A DNA stretch of 64,000 nt from Berberis thunbergii (taxonomy: Eukaryota > Streptophyta > Magnoliopsida > Ranunculales > Berberidaceae). Positions within the stretch are counted from its first letter, which is position 1, and every line of letters begins with the position of its first letter. The stretch is taken from positions 1 to 64,000 of the forward strand of contig QNQO01005772.1 in NCBI GenBank assembly GCA_003290165.1, written 5' to 3'. Under the pieces are notes generated by a model. The model was given only the letters and a program-made list of their open reading frames with translations, searched no databases and was not told the origin of the DNA. This document shows positions 23,380 to 35,046 of this stretch, one piece after another. The translations under genes were made by a program, and so were the position numbers.

Positions 23380-25430
23380 ATGGGTGGAGGCAATGGACAG
23401 AAGGCGAAGATGGCTCGAGAGAGGAACTTGGAGAAGCAGAAAGGCGCAAAGGGTAACTCAACTACCTCTCTTTCTCGTCCTCCATCACCACCATCTTCAC
23501 TTCTTCTTCACTCACTCTTCTTCTTCTTCTCTTAGTGGGTTTTTTCTTTAATTTCTTCTTCGATCTGCTCCACAGGAAGCCAGTTGGAAACTAACAAGAA
23601 AGCAATGAACATTCAGGTGAATCCTTTTAATTCTCCCCTAGTTGGTATCTTGTTAGATTTCCGAGTTTAATGCCTTTTAATCATTGAATTTATGGATTTT
23701 ATGGTTTGATTACGCTCTGAACTTATTTGTTTGGGCTTACAGTGGTAGAGAAGATGGTGAATCAGTGAAAAAAATCATTTTTTTTTCTTTTATAACTCAG
23801 ATCCTATGTTTTTATATTATGGAGTTATTGAATTGGAATTATTGATCTTTTTCTTCTATTATACAACATCTGATTTTGATGAAATCTGAAGACTCGTCAG
23901 TCCTCCCTTTAGTTGAAAGGCATATTAGAAGATTATTGAGTTTCCTTTTAATAGTATTAATTTTGTGATAATTGAAATTGTAAACTACTCACTGTAGAAT
24001 GGATGGATGTTGAGATATAATTTGAGTAACCTGACAATTTAGATTGAGATCACAGATAAGGGGATTGGTTGCTTACTTGCCTTGGTTTGCCTCCCTTCTC
24101 CTTTAATCATGTTGGGATTGTAATTGGTTTTGAGATTGGACTGGGTGTATTTTGAGTATGATCTGATGAGAATATAAGAAAAGAAGTTTTGTCAAGGGGA
24201 CAAGACGCTGCACATAGTTAAATTCATAGTTCAAAAGATCAAAGCTTTTGGCAAGGGGATAAGACGCCGCACATAGTTAAATTCATAGTGAAGCACATTT
24301 ATAGACTCAAAAGGTAGTGGCTGAAACATATAACAAACATGAGCAATTGAATAAAACATGAGCCTACAGTGAGATGCAATAGTAGAACTTCCGTGCCTAG
24401 ATAAATTCTTGGTCAGGAATGTAGACTTGCAAAGACAATGACTCAGTGGGTAGTGCAATTAGGGACATACGATCCATACCAATGTCTGATTCTTATTGTA
24501 TTTCATTCATCTCAACTGAATGGAGACGGAGCAACCAGGATAGTGTTTTAGTAGTATGTGCTGAGATATTTGTAAGATGTTTCAAGATCACAAAATTGAA
24601 GGATTACTAGAGACTAGAGGGAGTAGCTAGGGGTTTTGTTGAGGTCACATGAGCATGCTTTTTTACCCTAAAAAGACAGCATCGTGAATGTTGGTGGGTT
24701 CATTTTATTCGAGAATATCATGGTGGAAGCCCATGACTGGAGAATAGTAGCGTGCTATTCTTGGTCTTTGCATTGTGCCAACTTAACCAACCTTACAATA
24801 TGATATTGTTAATCATAAATAGCCATTTCTCGTGTACTAATGTAGCTTGTCCCATAATAACTCACATATAGCAGTATCTACTTCCTATGGCTCTGAGTTA
24901 ATAAGGTCTAATTTTGATTCTGTGTCTAAGGCTAAAGGGTATATGTTGTGTGATAAGATATCTAATGGAAAGGTACACTGTCCTATCCACCTATGTGGGA
25001 AAAATTACTACTGCAATGTGGAGGGAGAGTAATAGATTTAGGGAATATAATGAATAGAACAAAGCATGGCCATGGACAGATTGAAGAATAATGAAGAAAG
25101 TAAAGAAATCAATAATCATAGTATGAAAATGAGGAGATCATAAATTCATAATAGCTTTTAAACCATTTTAATCGATGTGGAATGCAAATGATTAGTCTAG
25201 AGGGCTAAAATAAGTGTGGATGGAGGAGTCGGATATTCTTCCCTTTTTTTCCGCAATGAATTTGTCTTATATTTGCCACTTACCTATCTTCTTCTTGTTG
25301 ATGTATGCAGTGCAAGGTGTGTATGCAAACTTTCATTTGCACCACTTCGGAGGTCAAGTGCAGGGAGCATGCAGAAGCCAAGCATCCCAAGGCTGATGTT
25401 TATGCGTGTTTCCCCCACCTTAAGAAATGA
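23380..25430 (+). CDS. Small basic zinc-finger protein, At2g23090 type
   Basis: Exons 23380-23452, 23576-23616 and 25311-25430 encode 77 residues, the usual length for this family. The N-terminus MGGGNGQKAKMARERNLEKQ is the SERF/4F5-like basic segment. The C-terminal half is a C2H2-type zinc finger beginning CKVCMQTFICTT and ending KCREHAEAKH, followed by PKADVYACFPHLKK, which is nearly the sequence I know from the Arabidopsis protein. The molecular function of the plant protein is not established; animal relatives are ZNF706-like. The introns are GT-AG, and the second is 1.7 kb. A tandem 45 bp direct repeat (TTGGCAAGGGGATAAGACGC-like) lies in intron 2 at about 24190-24290. Confidence 0.93.
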
Positions 25431-25904
25431 AACAAGTTTCCTATCGGGGGATAGTGCAAGCAAGGAACATTTGTCCCCCATCTCCTTAGAATATTACTAG
25501 ACATACAATGTTTTAATTTGAACCCTACGAAAACCAAGGCTGGATGGTTTTCCATTTAAGGTGGTATTATATATGAAACTGTTCCTTTGCCTTCAATGCA
25601 TCTAAGAACTGCTATGCTCTAACGTTAGCATTTTTTAACAATGTTTAGGTTGTGCTTGAAAGTAGTGTTAGGCAATTGAGTGGGTTGATGTGAATTGTCC
25701 ATCCAGGCAGGGATTCATTTCAGATTCTCCTCAAGGTGTGGCTTAACAAACAACACCCAACAATTTGCTCAGGTGCATCGATTGGTTCTGGAATTTAACA
25801 CACCTTTGATTGTGCATTGTGTTGCGTACCACTGCATATCTGAGAATGGTTGCAACTCAAGGCACAATATACAGGAATGGATAGTCTTTGACATGCACAT
25901 ATCT
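25431..25904. other. 3' flank of the zinc-finger gene
   Basis: No coding region was recognised. The start of this stretch is probably the 3' UTR. Confidence 0.4.
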
Positions 25905-25915
25905 GGTATTTCACC

Positions 25916-26222
25916 AAAAACTCTTTAAGCGCCAGGCCCTGGCACCGGATCAGCTTCAGGGGAGGCTTCCCTGTATGTTTTTTAGGAGTTCAAGATGGAA
26001 AATTCTTAAGTGCACCGGCCTGAGTGTCTGGTTTTGTGCCTGGTCGTACGATTGCATTGAGATAGGAGTTAACATCTATCTCGATGCAATCGTACGGTGC
26101 CTGGTAGCATCAAGCACTGTATCATTACTCGTTCAAGATCTCCTCTTTCTCTTCTAAAAATGTGGAGGGGAGTCTTCCTTGGCGTTGATTTGGCTTTAGG
26201 GCCTGACTCTCTAAATAAGCCC
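25916..26222. mobile_element. Mutator-like MITE with 11 bp target-site duplication
   Basis: An exact 11 bp duplication, GGTATTTCACC, flanks the element (25905-25915 and 26223-26233). The ends are imperfect inverted repeats sharing CAGGCCCT. A hairpin core with GTACGATTGCATTGAGATAG and its near-perfect reverse complement lies at about 26047-26096. There is no coding capacity. TSD length suggests a Mutator-like origin. Confidence 0.75.
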
Positions 26223-26233
26223 GGTATTTCACC

Positions 26234-27312
26234 TATGATGTCAATCTAGAAATGGGTTGACAACTTATGCTTTTCTTGGCATAATGAAAACTAAAATCTT
26301 TCGAACCAAATTCGAGCATAACCGATAGGCTTTGAAGATCTTCCAACTCTATTTGTTGTGACACCTTAGTATTAATCAAAAGAATTAAAATTACATTTTA
26401 CATCTGTTAGTCTTTATAACATACACTAAATGGGCATAGAAACATACTAAACATTCAGTTGCACTTGATGTGTTGCAAACTTGCAATGCACTTAAAATGT
26501 CCATGTGTCCTAGTATTTTCGAAAAGAAAATTATCCATGGGCAGGATGGTATTACACTATTACCGTTAACCATAACACCTAAATTGAATCTCAACAATCC
26601 ATTTATTATACCTTACATTGAGATTTCAATCAATCTACATCTATAAGGAAATTCAAAAGTGGATTTGATTAATTGAGTTAGGAATTTGTTTTTTCAAGAA
26701 TGCCCCTATCTACTTCGTTATTTATGTGTGCGTCCATTTTTTGTTTTCTAGACAACACCTTCGCCCATATTACAAAATTTTCATCGTATCTCTGTCCTCT
26801 TTCTCCCTTTCTATGATCTCTCGTCCTCTCCATTTCCGTTCTCCTCTTCTCCACTATCGTCATCCACCTTCTTTCTCCTTTTTCTGCCTTCATTTCTTTG
26901 TTTCGCAATCACCTCCGGCCCTCTTCTTCCTCTCACACCCGATCGCAGCCCTTTCCATCGCCCTTTCAATCTCACCAATCCCTGCTAGCAGATGTCAGCC
27001 AAGCCACGCCACGCCGATGGACTCCCTCCTATTTTATTCACATCCACGTAGTGGGTTTTCACCCCTAGTTGTAACTAACTCAATCTCTTTAATTAGTTTA
27101 GTCCCACATCGTCTGCATGACTTGAGAAAACACAACCAAAATCTATTAAGAATTTGTTTGGTCAAAGCCATTTTCCTTGAAAATTTCATTGCACTTGTTA
27201 CGTAGACAATTTCAATTTCAATTTTCATATCTATTTTCCGTGCAACCAATAGATCCTTAAAAAAAAAAAAAAAAAATAAGAAACATTTTACCTCCGGACT
27301 AGAATTATTTTA
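26234..27312. other. Intergenic DNA, pyrimidine-rich at 26760-27030
   Basis: The C/T-rich plus strand produces open frames on both strands (about 26726-27205 plus, 26678-26908 minus) with low-complexity content and no family resemblance. A poly-A tract lies near 27258. Confidence 0.45.
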
Positions 27313-27392
27313 GGCCCATATAAACAATCCACACGCCCGCCCCAATTCAAGCCCAACTATGCTGGGCCCCATCTTACTCACTCAATATATAT
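27313..27392 (+). promoter_or_regulatory. Probable CPL4 promoter: site II motifs and TATA sequences
   Basis: GGCCCA followed by TATAAAC at 27313-27325, a TGGGCC at about 27363, and TATATAT at 27386-27392 lie 240-320 bp upstream of the start codon. GGCCCA/TGGGCC are site II elements, known from housekeeping plant promoters. Which TATA sequence is used cannot be told. Confidence 0.45.
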
Positions 27393-27632
27393 CCATTCCA
27401 TTTGGGAGCGCTGATTGATATTGGAGGCTAAACGAACATTTTCAAATTGATGCAGACATCAATTTCTATTTCTAGGGTTCTCTCTTCCATTTGAAATCTC
27501 TCAATCTCTCTCTCTCTCTCTCTCAACTCTCAACTCTCTGAGAGAGTGAAAGAAAATTGAAGCAACGAAGTGAAATCAATCCGAGATACTGAGTGTTTGT
27601 ATGATTTCAACACACAAAATTGATTGAAAAAT

Positions 27633-30600
27633 ATGAGCTTGGCAGCGGATTCTCCTTCCCCTGTGAATTCTTCAAGCAGCAGTGATGATTTTGCTGCATT
27701 GATTGATGCCGAATTGGGTAATTTGTCTGATACCCCGCCCGACGACAACGACAACGACGATGACGACGAAGAAGAAGATGAGGATTCAGAAGAAGTAGTA
27801 CAAGTAGATGAAGATGGAGAGAGGTATCTTTACTTTCTCTTTCTCTTAATACTTAACCTAAACTTGATTGAAAATTTTAAGTTGTTAGTGTTAGTTTCTT
27901 GACACTCTGCAAAGCTTTTTATGCTATTGTGGTGTTTTTTTTTTCTGATAAAAAATGAAATAAAAATGCAGGATTAAAAGGCGGAAGGTGGATGGATTAC
28001 AAGATAGTACCGAGCTCGGGAGCTCTACTTCATTTGATGTTATCCACAAAGATATAGGTATAGTTTTTGATATTTGTGTTTGCGTTCAATCGTATTATTT
28101 TTATGACTATTTTCTTGAATCTCTTTGTGGACTTCATCTTATTGATTAGTTATTCCAGTAATTATTTTGTTTATAATTTATATTTAAGGATCGGAAAACA
28201 CAAATTTGTATGATTAGGAGATGGTCAAAATAAGATAGATATAACTTTGTATAGAAAGTAACTTGATAATTAAGTATTAAAAAACTTAAAGCAGACTCTA
28301 AGGGCATTTGAGATACCCCAACCCTAAAGTTATAGGGTCTCCTGTTGGAGATGCGTTTATAAGTAACTGTGAATGTTGTTCGAATGTGTGACTCGATTAG
28401 AGCTAGAATAAATAGTCTTACATGGGATAGGAGGTGTGGCTCTAGACAACTAATAAAGTGAGTAAGCAGTAGGCCTTTTTGGTTTTTAAGCCTGATCAGC
28501 TAAAACTCAAACCATGTATATTCAAGGGGGTTTAAGTTGGGGACATGATTGTTGTTACAAGAATCGATCCGTGTTTGTGTGCCTTACAGGTGGTATATTA
28601 GAGCTAATGGTTCGGATGGGACCGTGAGTGACCATGCAAGTTTTCTAAGTTGGAACATGCATATGATAACACATGGTCCGGGTGGAATCGCGAGTAGCAT
28701 AAGACCTGATAGTGAGTGCAGCAGGTCACCGGGTAGAATGGTGTTGAAAGTGCAAGACTCTTGTGCAAGCGTTATGAGGGTGGAAAATGTTCAGATACAA
28801 TTATCTTAGTCATTTTTAGTTGGTTAATTATCTTCATGATTAGCTTTGTATATCGAGATTTTTTAGACTGATTATTTTTGCATGGCAAATTTTAAATATT
28901 CCCTATCTACTTTGATTATATATTAGATCTAACTACTGCTTATTTATTGTAGATGGATCTGCAAATACGGGAACATGTCGTCATCCAGTATTTCTTGGAG
29001 ACATGTGTGTAACGTGTGGGAAGCGCGTAGAAGATAGGTCTGAGTCTGCAGTAGCTTTGGGATACATACATAAGGTAAATTTTCTTGGTGGCGATGAGAT
29101 TCTGCATTTGCTTTAAAAGAGAATAGTGTAGTTCTTTTCGTAGAATAATCAAACATAATTGACTCTCCAATATGTTGATCTGGACAAGGATTGATTGTAC
29201 CGAATATAATGTCTTGCAGGATCTAAAAATCGGCGCTGAGGAAATGGCTCGACTACGTGGTTCTGATCTTAAGAAGTTGTTGCGGAATAAAAAACTTTAC
29301 TTAGTACTAGATTTGGACCACACACTACTTAATTCAACACGGCTGATAGATGTATCTCCAGAAGAGGAATACTTAAAAAGCCAAACAGATAGCTTGCAAG
29401 GTATAGGTTACATCATTGTCAGGTAGCTGTTTTTTTTCTTGTAGATAGCTATGGTTCCGAAAGACTAAACAGTTGGACAGTGTTACTTCTTGAAGAATCA
29501 AACACTCTGAATTAATAAAAAGTGTTCAAACATATTGCTATTCTAAAGATGCATGGTTGTCAGCTGTTAGTAATGGTTTTACCACAGGAACTACCTGCTT
29601 GTTGTGGCTTTGCATGCTGGGGTTAGACATTAAGACTTTGGGCCTTGGGAGGAATTCTTCTGAGTTTTTCTGTTGGAATTGGGGGAGTCCCAACTCCCAA
29701 GCAAGCCTACATGCATATGTGCTAGAAAGTGGTCTTTGAGACTTGCTGACACTTGCTTTCTTTCAAGAAGAGTATAGGGGTTCTATAGAAAGAATATTAA
29801 AGGAGATTTCAGTATAGACTATAGCAGGATAGAAGTTATCAAGACTTTCATTACTAGTGTTGTGTCTACGGAGTGAATCTTGAGTTAGATGGTCAAACAA
29901 GAAATCAAAGTATCAAAATTATTAGTGTTGTAAAGGGCAGAAGATACTTCTTATAATGGACTTAGGAGAGTCTCTGAATGCCCAGGCATTCACTCAATAT
30001 GGATTGGATTGGTTTGTCATAGAATGAAATAGAAGTTGTGGAAAACAAATCATTTCAATAACCCCCGGGCAAGAGTAGAATCTAATGGTGGTATCCATTG
30101 TTTGGAAGAGTTCTTTTGAGATTTTGTGTTTAAAATAGGAAAAGCTCTTGAGTGCGATAGTTACACTTAGTATAAGCGCTCATTTCATTTTATTTTCTGG
30201 TTTTAGTTTCTTGTGGATGTTGCTTCTTGAGTAGGTTCCCCAACCTATTCTTTGTGTTTTCCTTGTGGATTCTGTATGCACTGAATAATTAGAAAAAAGT
30301 GATAAAGATTCATGTCGATATCCCTGAATCTTCAGATGAAATCACGGTTAACCATTCTCTAGTCGGTTTTGCTATTAGTGAGACTTATACTTTTTCAGTG
30401 ATTGTATTTCCTTGTTATTGGGTCTGACATATAAAAATGTGTAGATATTTCAAACGGGAGCCTCTTTAAGTTGGATACGATGCACCTGATGACAAAGTTG
30501 AGGCCTTATGTGCGAACTTTTCTGAAAGAAGCAAGTAGCATGTATGAGATGTATGTATACACAATGGGAGAACGTTCTTATGCATTAGAAATGGCACGAC

Positions 30601-33093
30601 TCCTTGATCCAGAAAGAGTATTCTTCAACTCTAAAGTAATTTCACAAGGTGATTGCACTCAAAAACATCAAAAAGGTCTGGATGTTGTGTTGGGCGCAGA
30701 CAATGCAGTAGTAATCCTTGATGACACTGAGTTTGTAAGTAGAGTTACAGTTTCCAGTTATTATTTGCAACTGAAGAGTGTTACATTGTTTATCCATAAA
30801 TTATTTTGTCTGTTGCACAAATATGTTGGTTTTCCATAGATGACTTTGTAGTAGTTTATGTTAATCAGTTTATAGTTTGCACCTAATTTTTGTTGTGGTA
30901 GTCACTACTTGTTAGTGCTTAGTACTCTCTATTTTCGTCGGTGAACGTTGTACTTTACGAAGATCCCCCATGCCATACTCCCAGGAAAAGCTTGAACGAC
31001 CTTCAACAAAGGGGTACCCGAAACCGACACAGGTGGGTAAATATAAAATACCTAGGGGCGCAAGACTGCCTTTAGAATAAACGGCATAGTCTGTTATCTT
31101 CGGAAAAATAGCCTCATAACTTAGGGAGAAGGGGTGCCTCATCACAAAGGGGGTTGCAGTGACCGCTTTTTGAATAAACGTCATAGTCTATGTCATCTTC
31201 CTTTTGCCCAGGAGCATTCACTGAAGAAGTATTTATCTTAGAAAAATTAGGTGTATAATGCAGTTGTCAATTTTTCATCTTCTTTGTTTAACTGCTGTGC
31301 ATTTTACTAATGTGGAATAACAAAAACAGCTTTAAAATGAAATGCCATGTTGAAATTGCTGGACAAATTAATTACTTCAAGCGCCATTAGTTCAGGCCTG
31401 CTCCTAGGTAGTAAGCATGCAAAGGATGGTGCACAGTGTTGTCGTGTTTGGAGGGCCTCGAATCTGCATAAGTTTATGCACACACATCTTGATTTTAGTC
31501 TGTACCTAGAACATTCTTAGTAAAAAATGTTGGCATATCTTCAATTCATTATCTTGGGTATTATGATTTGTGAATACTTTACTCTTCCTCAAATTTCCTT
31601 ATATTCCACGTGCCTTTGGGACTCTACCCCGCCTGTGCTTAGTGGCGCTCTCACAAAAGTGGTCATGTTACAAAAATATTATTCCACATGCCCTCGGCAT
31701 TCCTTGTACCTTAATGATCCCTTGTCTGTTTAGTTCTGCTTCAGAATGTTCATAACCAAATAAATCTCGTAAATAACTTCACACGATTTGTAGAGGCTAC
31801 ATTGCTCTGCACGCTTTTGTCACTATGCGTTGTTTTATTTGATAACGTTCATATTTTTATTTTGAATAGATGTTTAACACCAAACAAATCTTGATTTATT
31901 GTTTCCGTTCTGACTTCAGTGCTTTGCTGTCCAGGTTTGGAGTAAGCATAAAGAGAACCTAATTCTTATAGAAAGATATCATTACTTTGGATCCAGTTGT
32001 CGCCAGTATGGTGTTAGTGGTAAATCCCTTTCAGAATCAAAGAGAGATGAAAATGAAACGGATGGTGCACTAGCAACTGTTCTGGAAGTTCTCAAGCAAG
32101 TTCACCAAAGTTTCTTTGACTCAGTTAGTCCTTTTTTCCCTTCATAATTAGATAAATTGGTATTGTTTTTACCATTCTTTTACTGATTGGGCAACTCTTG
32201 CTGAAGGTTGATGCTGATTCCACAAGCAAAGATGTGAGGCAGGTATAATACTCTGAGATCCACTTTGGTTTTCATGTGATGGCAATTTATATTTCTGAAT
32301 TGTTTTCTATTTTTAGTTTCATATTTTTGTTATAGTGAGCGTTTGTTTCTCATGTTTTTTGTATAAGTTACAATGACATACCATGAGGAAAACAGAAAAG
32401 TTAACAGATTTGTTTGCTGGACACTGGACTGAATACCTTAAATAAGGTAAGGTTAGGGATCAGGAGTAGCACCAAGAAATGGCAAAACCTGTCCAGATTA
32501 GTTACTCTTAAGATGAAAATCTTTTGTATCATGTTGCTACTTTTCTTTATTTTATATTTTTTTTCAGAAAGTGCCACATGATATGCATAATCCCACTTCT
32601 CTTAATTTCTTCATAATGAGTGTTTGTGGTTGTAATTACGATATGATTGTGGCTTTGCTTATTCAGTTTGTTGGTTAGTTTGTATGGGTTATTTTGACCT
32701 TTGCTTTTCTTTCATTAAACTTGCTAGTGGGAGTAGGACTCTATGCACTTATCATCTGATCTATGTTTTGGTTATTTTTAGGTGCTAAAAACAATTCGGC
32801 AGGAGGTTTTGAAGGGATGTAACATAGTTTTTAGCAGGGTTTGGAAATTGGGAGAGCGACCAGAGAATCAGAGACTTTGGGAGATGGCAATTCAGTTGGG
32901 AGCCACTTGTTCTACTGAAGTTGATTCATCTGTCACACATGTGGTGTCGACAGACCCTGGAACAGAGAAGGCTCGTTGGGCTGTTAAGAATAAAAGGTTT
33001 TTGGTTCACCCTTGGTGGATTGAAGCAGCCAATTACTTGTGGAAACGTCAGTCTGAAGAAAAATTCCCAGTTAATCAGATCGAGAAACAGTGA
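27633..33093 (+). CDS. CPL4: RNA polymerase II CTD phosphatase-like 4 (FCP1-like, BRCT)
   Basis: This enzyme removes phosphate from the C-terminal domain of RNA polymerase II in the nucleus. Exons: 27633-27823, 27972-28057, 28953-29074, 29220-29400, 30445-30734, 31935-32123, 32207-32242, 32782-33093, giving 468 residues; all phases agree. An acidic N-terminus (about 35-62) and KRRK basic patch come first, then a Cys-containing segment CRHPVFLGDMCVTCG (about 101-115). The FCP1 phosphatase domain follows with catalytic DLDHTLLNS (164-172; Asp164 and Asp166 of the DxDxT motif), RPYVRTFLKE, YTMGERSYA and the second acidic motif VVILDDTEF. A BRCT domain fills the last exon (about 372-458: SRVWKLGERPENQRLWEMA...THVVS...WWIEAA). 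The start is the first ATG matching the family; upstream in-frame TTG is not used. Length and order match plant CPL4 (about 440 residues). Confidence 0.94.
28370..28810 (+). mobile_element. LTR-retrotransposon fragment in CPL4 intron 2
   Basis: GGTGGTATATTAGAGC at about 28587 resembles a degraded primer-binding site (TGGTATCAGAGC). It follows LTR-like sequence (TAGTCTTACATGGGATAGG) and precedes a leader-like stretch (ATGGTTCGGATGGGACCGTG) that I associate with Copia-type elements. No gag or pol remains. Confidence 0.4.
30949..31164 (+). other. Nuclear plastid insert: chloroplast 23S rDNA fragment in CPL4 intron 5
   Basis: Blocks such as CCGAAACCGACACAGGTGGG, AATACCTAGGGGCGC, GGGAGAAGGGGTGCCTC and CACAAAGGGGGTTGCAGTG match plastid 23S rRNA in the right order. 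Substitutions (for example GGTAAATATAAAATACC for the plastid GGTAGGTAGAGAATACC) and a replaced stretch at about 31066-31097 show it is an old, non-functional insert. A related motif, GAATAAACG(G/T)CATAGTCT, occurs in that replaced stretch and again just after the insert (about 31172-31190). Confidence 0.85.
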
Positions 33094-33987
33094 CATATAC
33101 AATATTAACAGTGTAACTTGCCGTGGAAGCCCATTGTTAGTTTCATACGTGATTCGTTGGGGGTCATTAGAAGCTTCAGAGGAGTGTGAGCATTTTTGTT
33201 GGGTTTATCTCCCTCAATAGGGCAGGCAAGGATGAACTTTTTTTTTGTAACATCTTGAATAGTTAACAGGACCTAACTTACTGACTTTGTAGTTGTAACT
33301 AATAACATTCCCTAGTTTAATTCAATTGCTTTCTGAAAGTTTTTGACTACCTAAAGTAATCTGAACTTTTTTGTTTTTGGAGGATGGAAGAGTAGTGAGG
33401 AGTTTATATATGTTAGCTTTGTGTTGTGTTTGCCCTTGATAATTTTTTAAGAGCATCCACTATGGACCGATAATTGAATATAGATATGCTAAAGTCATTT
33501 CGGAGGTTGGATGCCTTCTAGGAGGGCAATCGAGAATGTGTGGCGTGGCATATTAAATAAGTTGCTTAAGAAAAATCTCAACTTTTGAATAAGAAGTACA
33601 TGAATTTGACCTGCTAAGAACGCAAACTTTAGGTGTCATATTACCCATTGATGTGCAATCGGCTTCACATTTATTCATGGGCTCACAACCATTGGTTTTT
33701 TTTACCAGTCAACACTTATCAACTGCTACATCAGTGAGTCAAAATGAGAGTTGGATTAGAGAAATAGAATAGAATTTTCTTTCGCGAAATCGAGGGAGAT
33801 TTGTCATATGTAACATCATTGATTGGTTGAAGGGTTTGAAAAAGAACGTTGTTTTCAGGGGTGTGATACCTGTTGGTACCGGATTTAAAGGATTAGTACA
33901 CCGTTCAAGTCAACATAATAACATTTTCTTGGAAATAAAAAAACGAGAATCTAATCTCAGGAGCATAATAACTCTCTACTATGGTAA
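33094..33987. other. 3' flank of CPL4 and intergenic DNA
   Basis: The first 300 bp probably hold the CPL4 3' UTR. Nothing else was recognised. Confidence 0.4.
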
Positions 33988-34280
33988 ATATGGGTGTGCA
34001 AAAAATCGAGAAAACCGACATAACCGAACCAAATTGAACCGTTTCAGTAGGTATATAACCGTTCAAAATTGAATCGAACCTATAACTGTTTTGTATAAAA
34101 ATATCTGTAAAAAAAACCTTGAAAAAAATGTCGGTTCAATTCGATTATAATCGATTTTTAGGTGAAATTTTTGATTTTTGATTCGATTACAATTAGATTT
34201 GGTTTAACATCAGTTCAGTTCGATTTGATTGACAACATAGTTAAAACCAAACTAAACCGACCCATACACATCTGTAATGA
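33988..34280. repeat. MITE-like palindromic repeat rich in AACCGA/TCGGTT
   Basis: The left half carries GGTGTGCAAAAAATCGA and repeated AACCGAACC-type motifs. The right half carries GGTTTAACATCAGTTC and ends AAACCGACCCATACACAT. The halves are loosely inverted, a pattern common in plant MITEs. No target-site duplication was confirmed. Confidence 0.45.
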
Positions 34281-34377
34281 TAAATACTAAATAATGTCAT
34301 ATGGTAAAACAAAATCAACTTACCATAGCAACTTTGGATTGAAGATGCTCCTTCCTACCATTGAACTTTGAGCCTTG

Positions 34378-34680
34378 CTAGACAGTCATGCCGACAGCGT
34401 CAGGCCCGTGCTAGGTTGGCTCATCACCATTCATCATCCTAGAAATGCTGAAAATGGGTTCATCTCTAAAATGATGGATCATGATGGGTCGGCTTGGCGC
34501 TGTCAGCCTAACTCTCTAGAATCAGGGTTGAACTTTTAACGAACAAGTCTAGAAAGACAGGCTAGGCATGCCAAGCCGACGCTAAGCCAAACTCTCTACC
34601 CTCCATCATTCTAGAGATGAGGGATTATTGCCGTGTCTAGTACGATTACGATGGAGGGTAGCCTGGCTCTCTAAAATTGG
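34378..34680. repeat. Two adjacent hairpin MITE copies
   Basis: 34378-34520 folds on itself: CATTCATCATCCTAGAAATG pairs with CATCTCTAAAATGATGGAT, with outer CTAGACAG/CTCTCTAG ends. A second related hairpin (about 34545-34680; GCCAAACTCTCTACCCTCC and GGAGGGTAGCCTGGCTCTC) follows. The core is shared with 39867-39976 and 61398-61502. Confidence 0.6.
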
Positions 34681-35046
34681 GGACTTTTACCGTATGAATG
34701 CCATTCCAAAAGTGTGAACTCAATCTCAACCATTTTCAAACATCCAATCATCCATCCAAGAGTGAACCACACCAAAATACCATGACAAACTCCAAACTTT
34801 CCCAACACTCCAAAAATCACTCACATAGGACCAAGCTTCGTGAGATTCTCTGATTCTCAAACTCATTCAAAGTGGGTCCTACACACCATCCTCGACACTT
34901 CACATTCCAAAGTTTCCACCTTGACCTTCATCACCACCATCGCCACCACCACCATTAATTACCTCTTCCATCATTTTAACCATCTCATCTAATCTCATAT
35001 CTTTCTCTTTGAACCAAAATCAAATTGATTTTCTTCTCTTCAAAAC

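Noticed and set aside
26726..27205. Plus-strand 159-codon open frame
   Set aside because: Pyrimidine-rich low-complexity DNA with no family resemblance and no clear exon structure.
28549..28809. Plus-strand 86-codon open frame
   Set aside because: It overlaps a probable retrotransposon leader within CPL4 intron 2.
30912..31184. Minus-strand 90-codon open frame as a gene
   Set aside because: It is the reverse of a plastid 23S rDNA insert in an intron.
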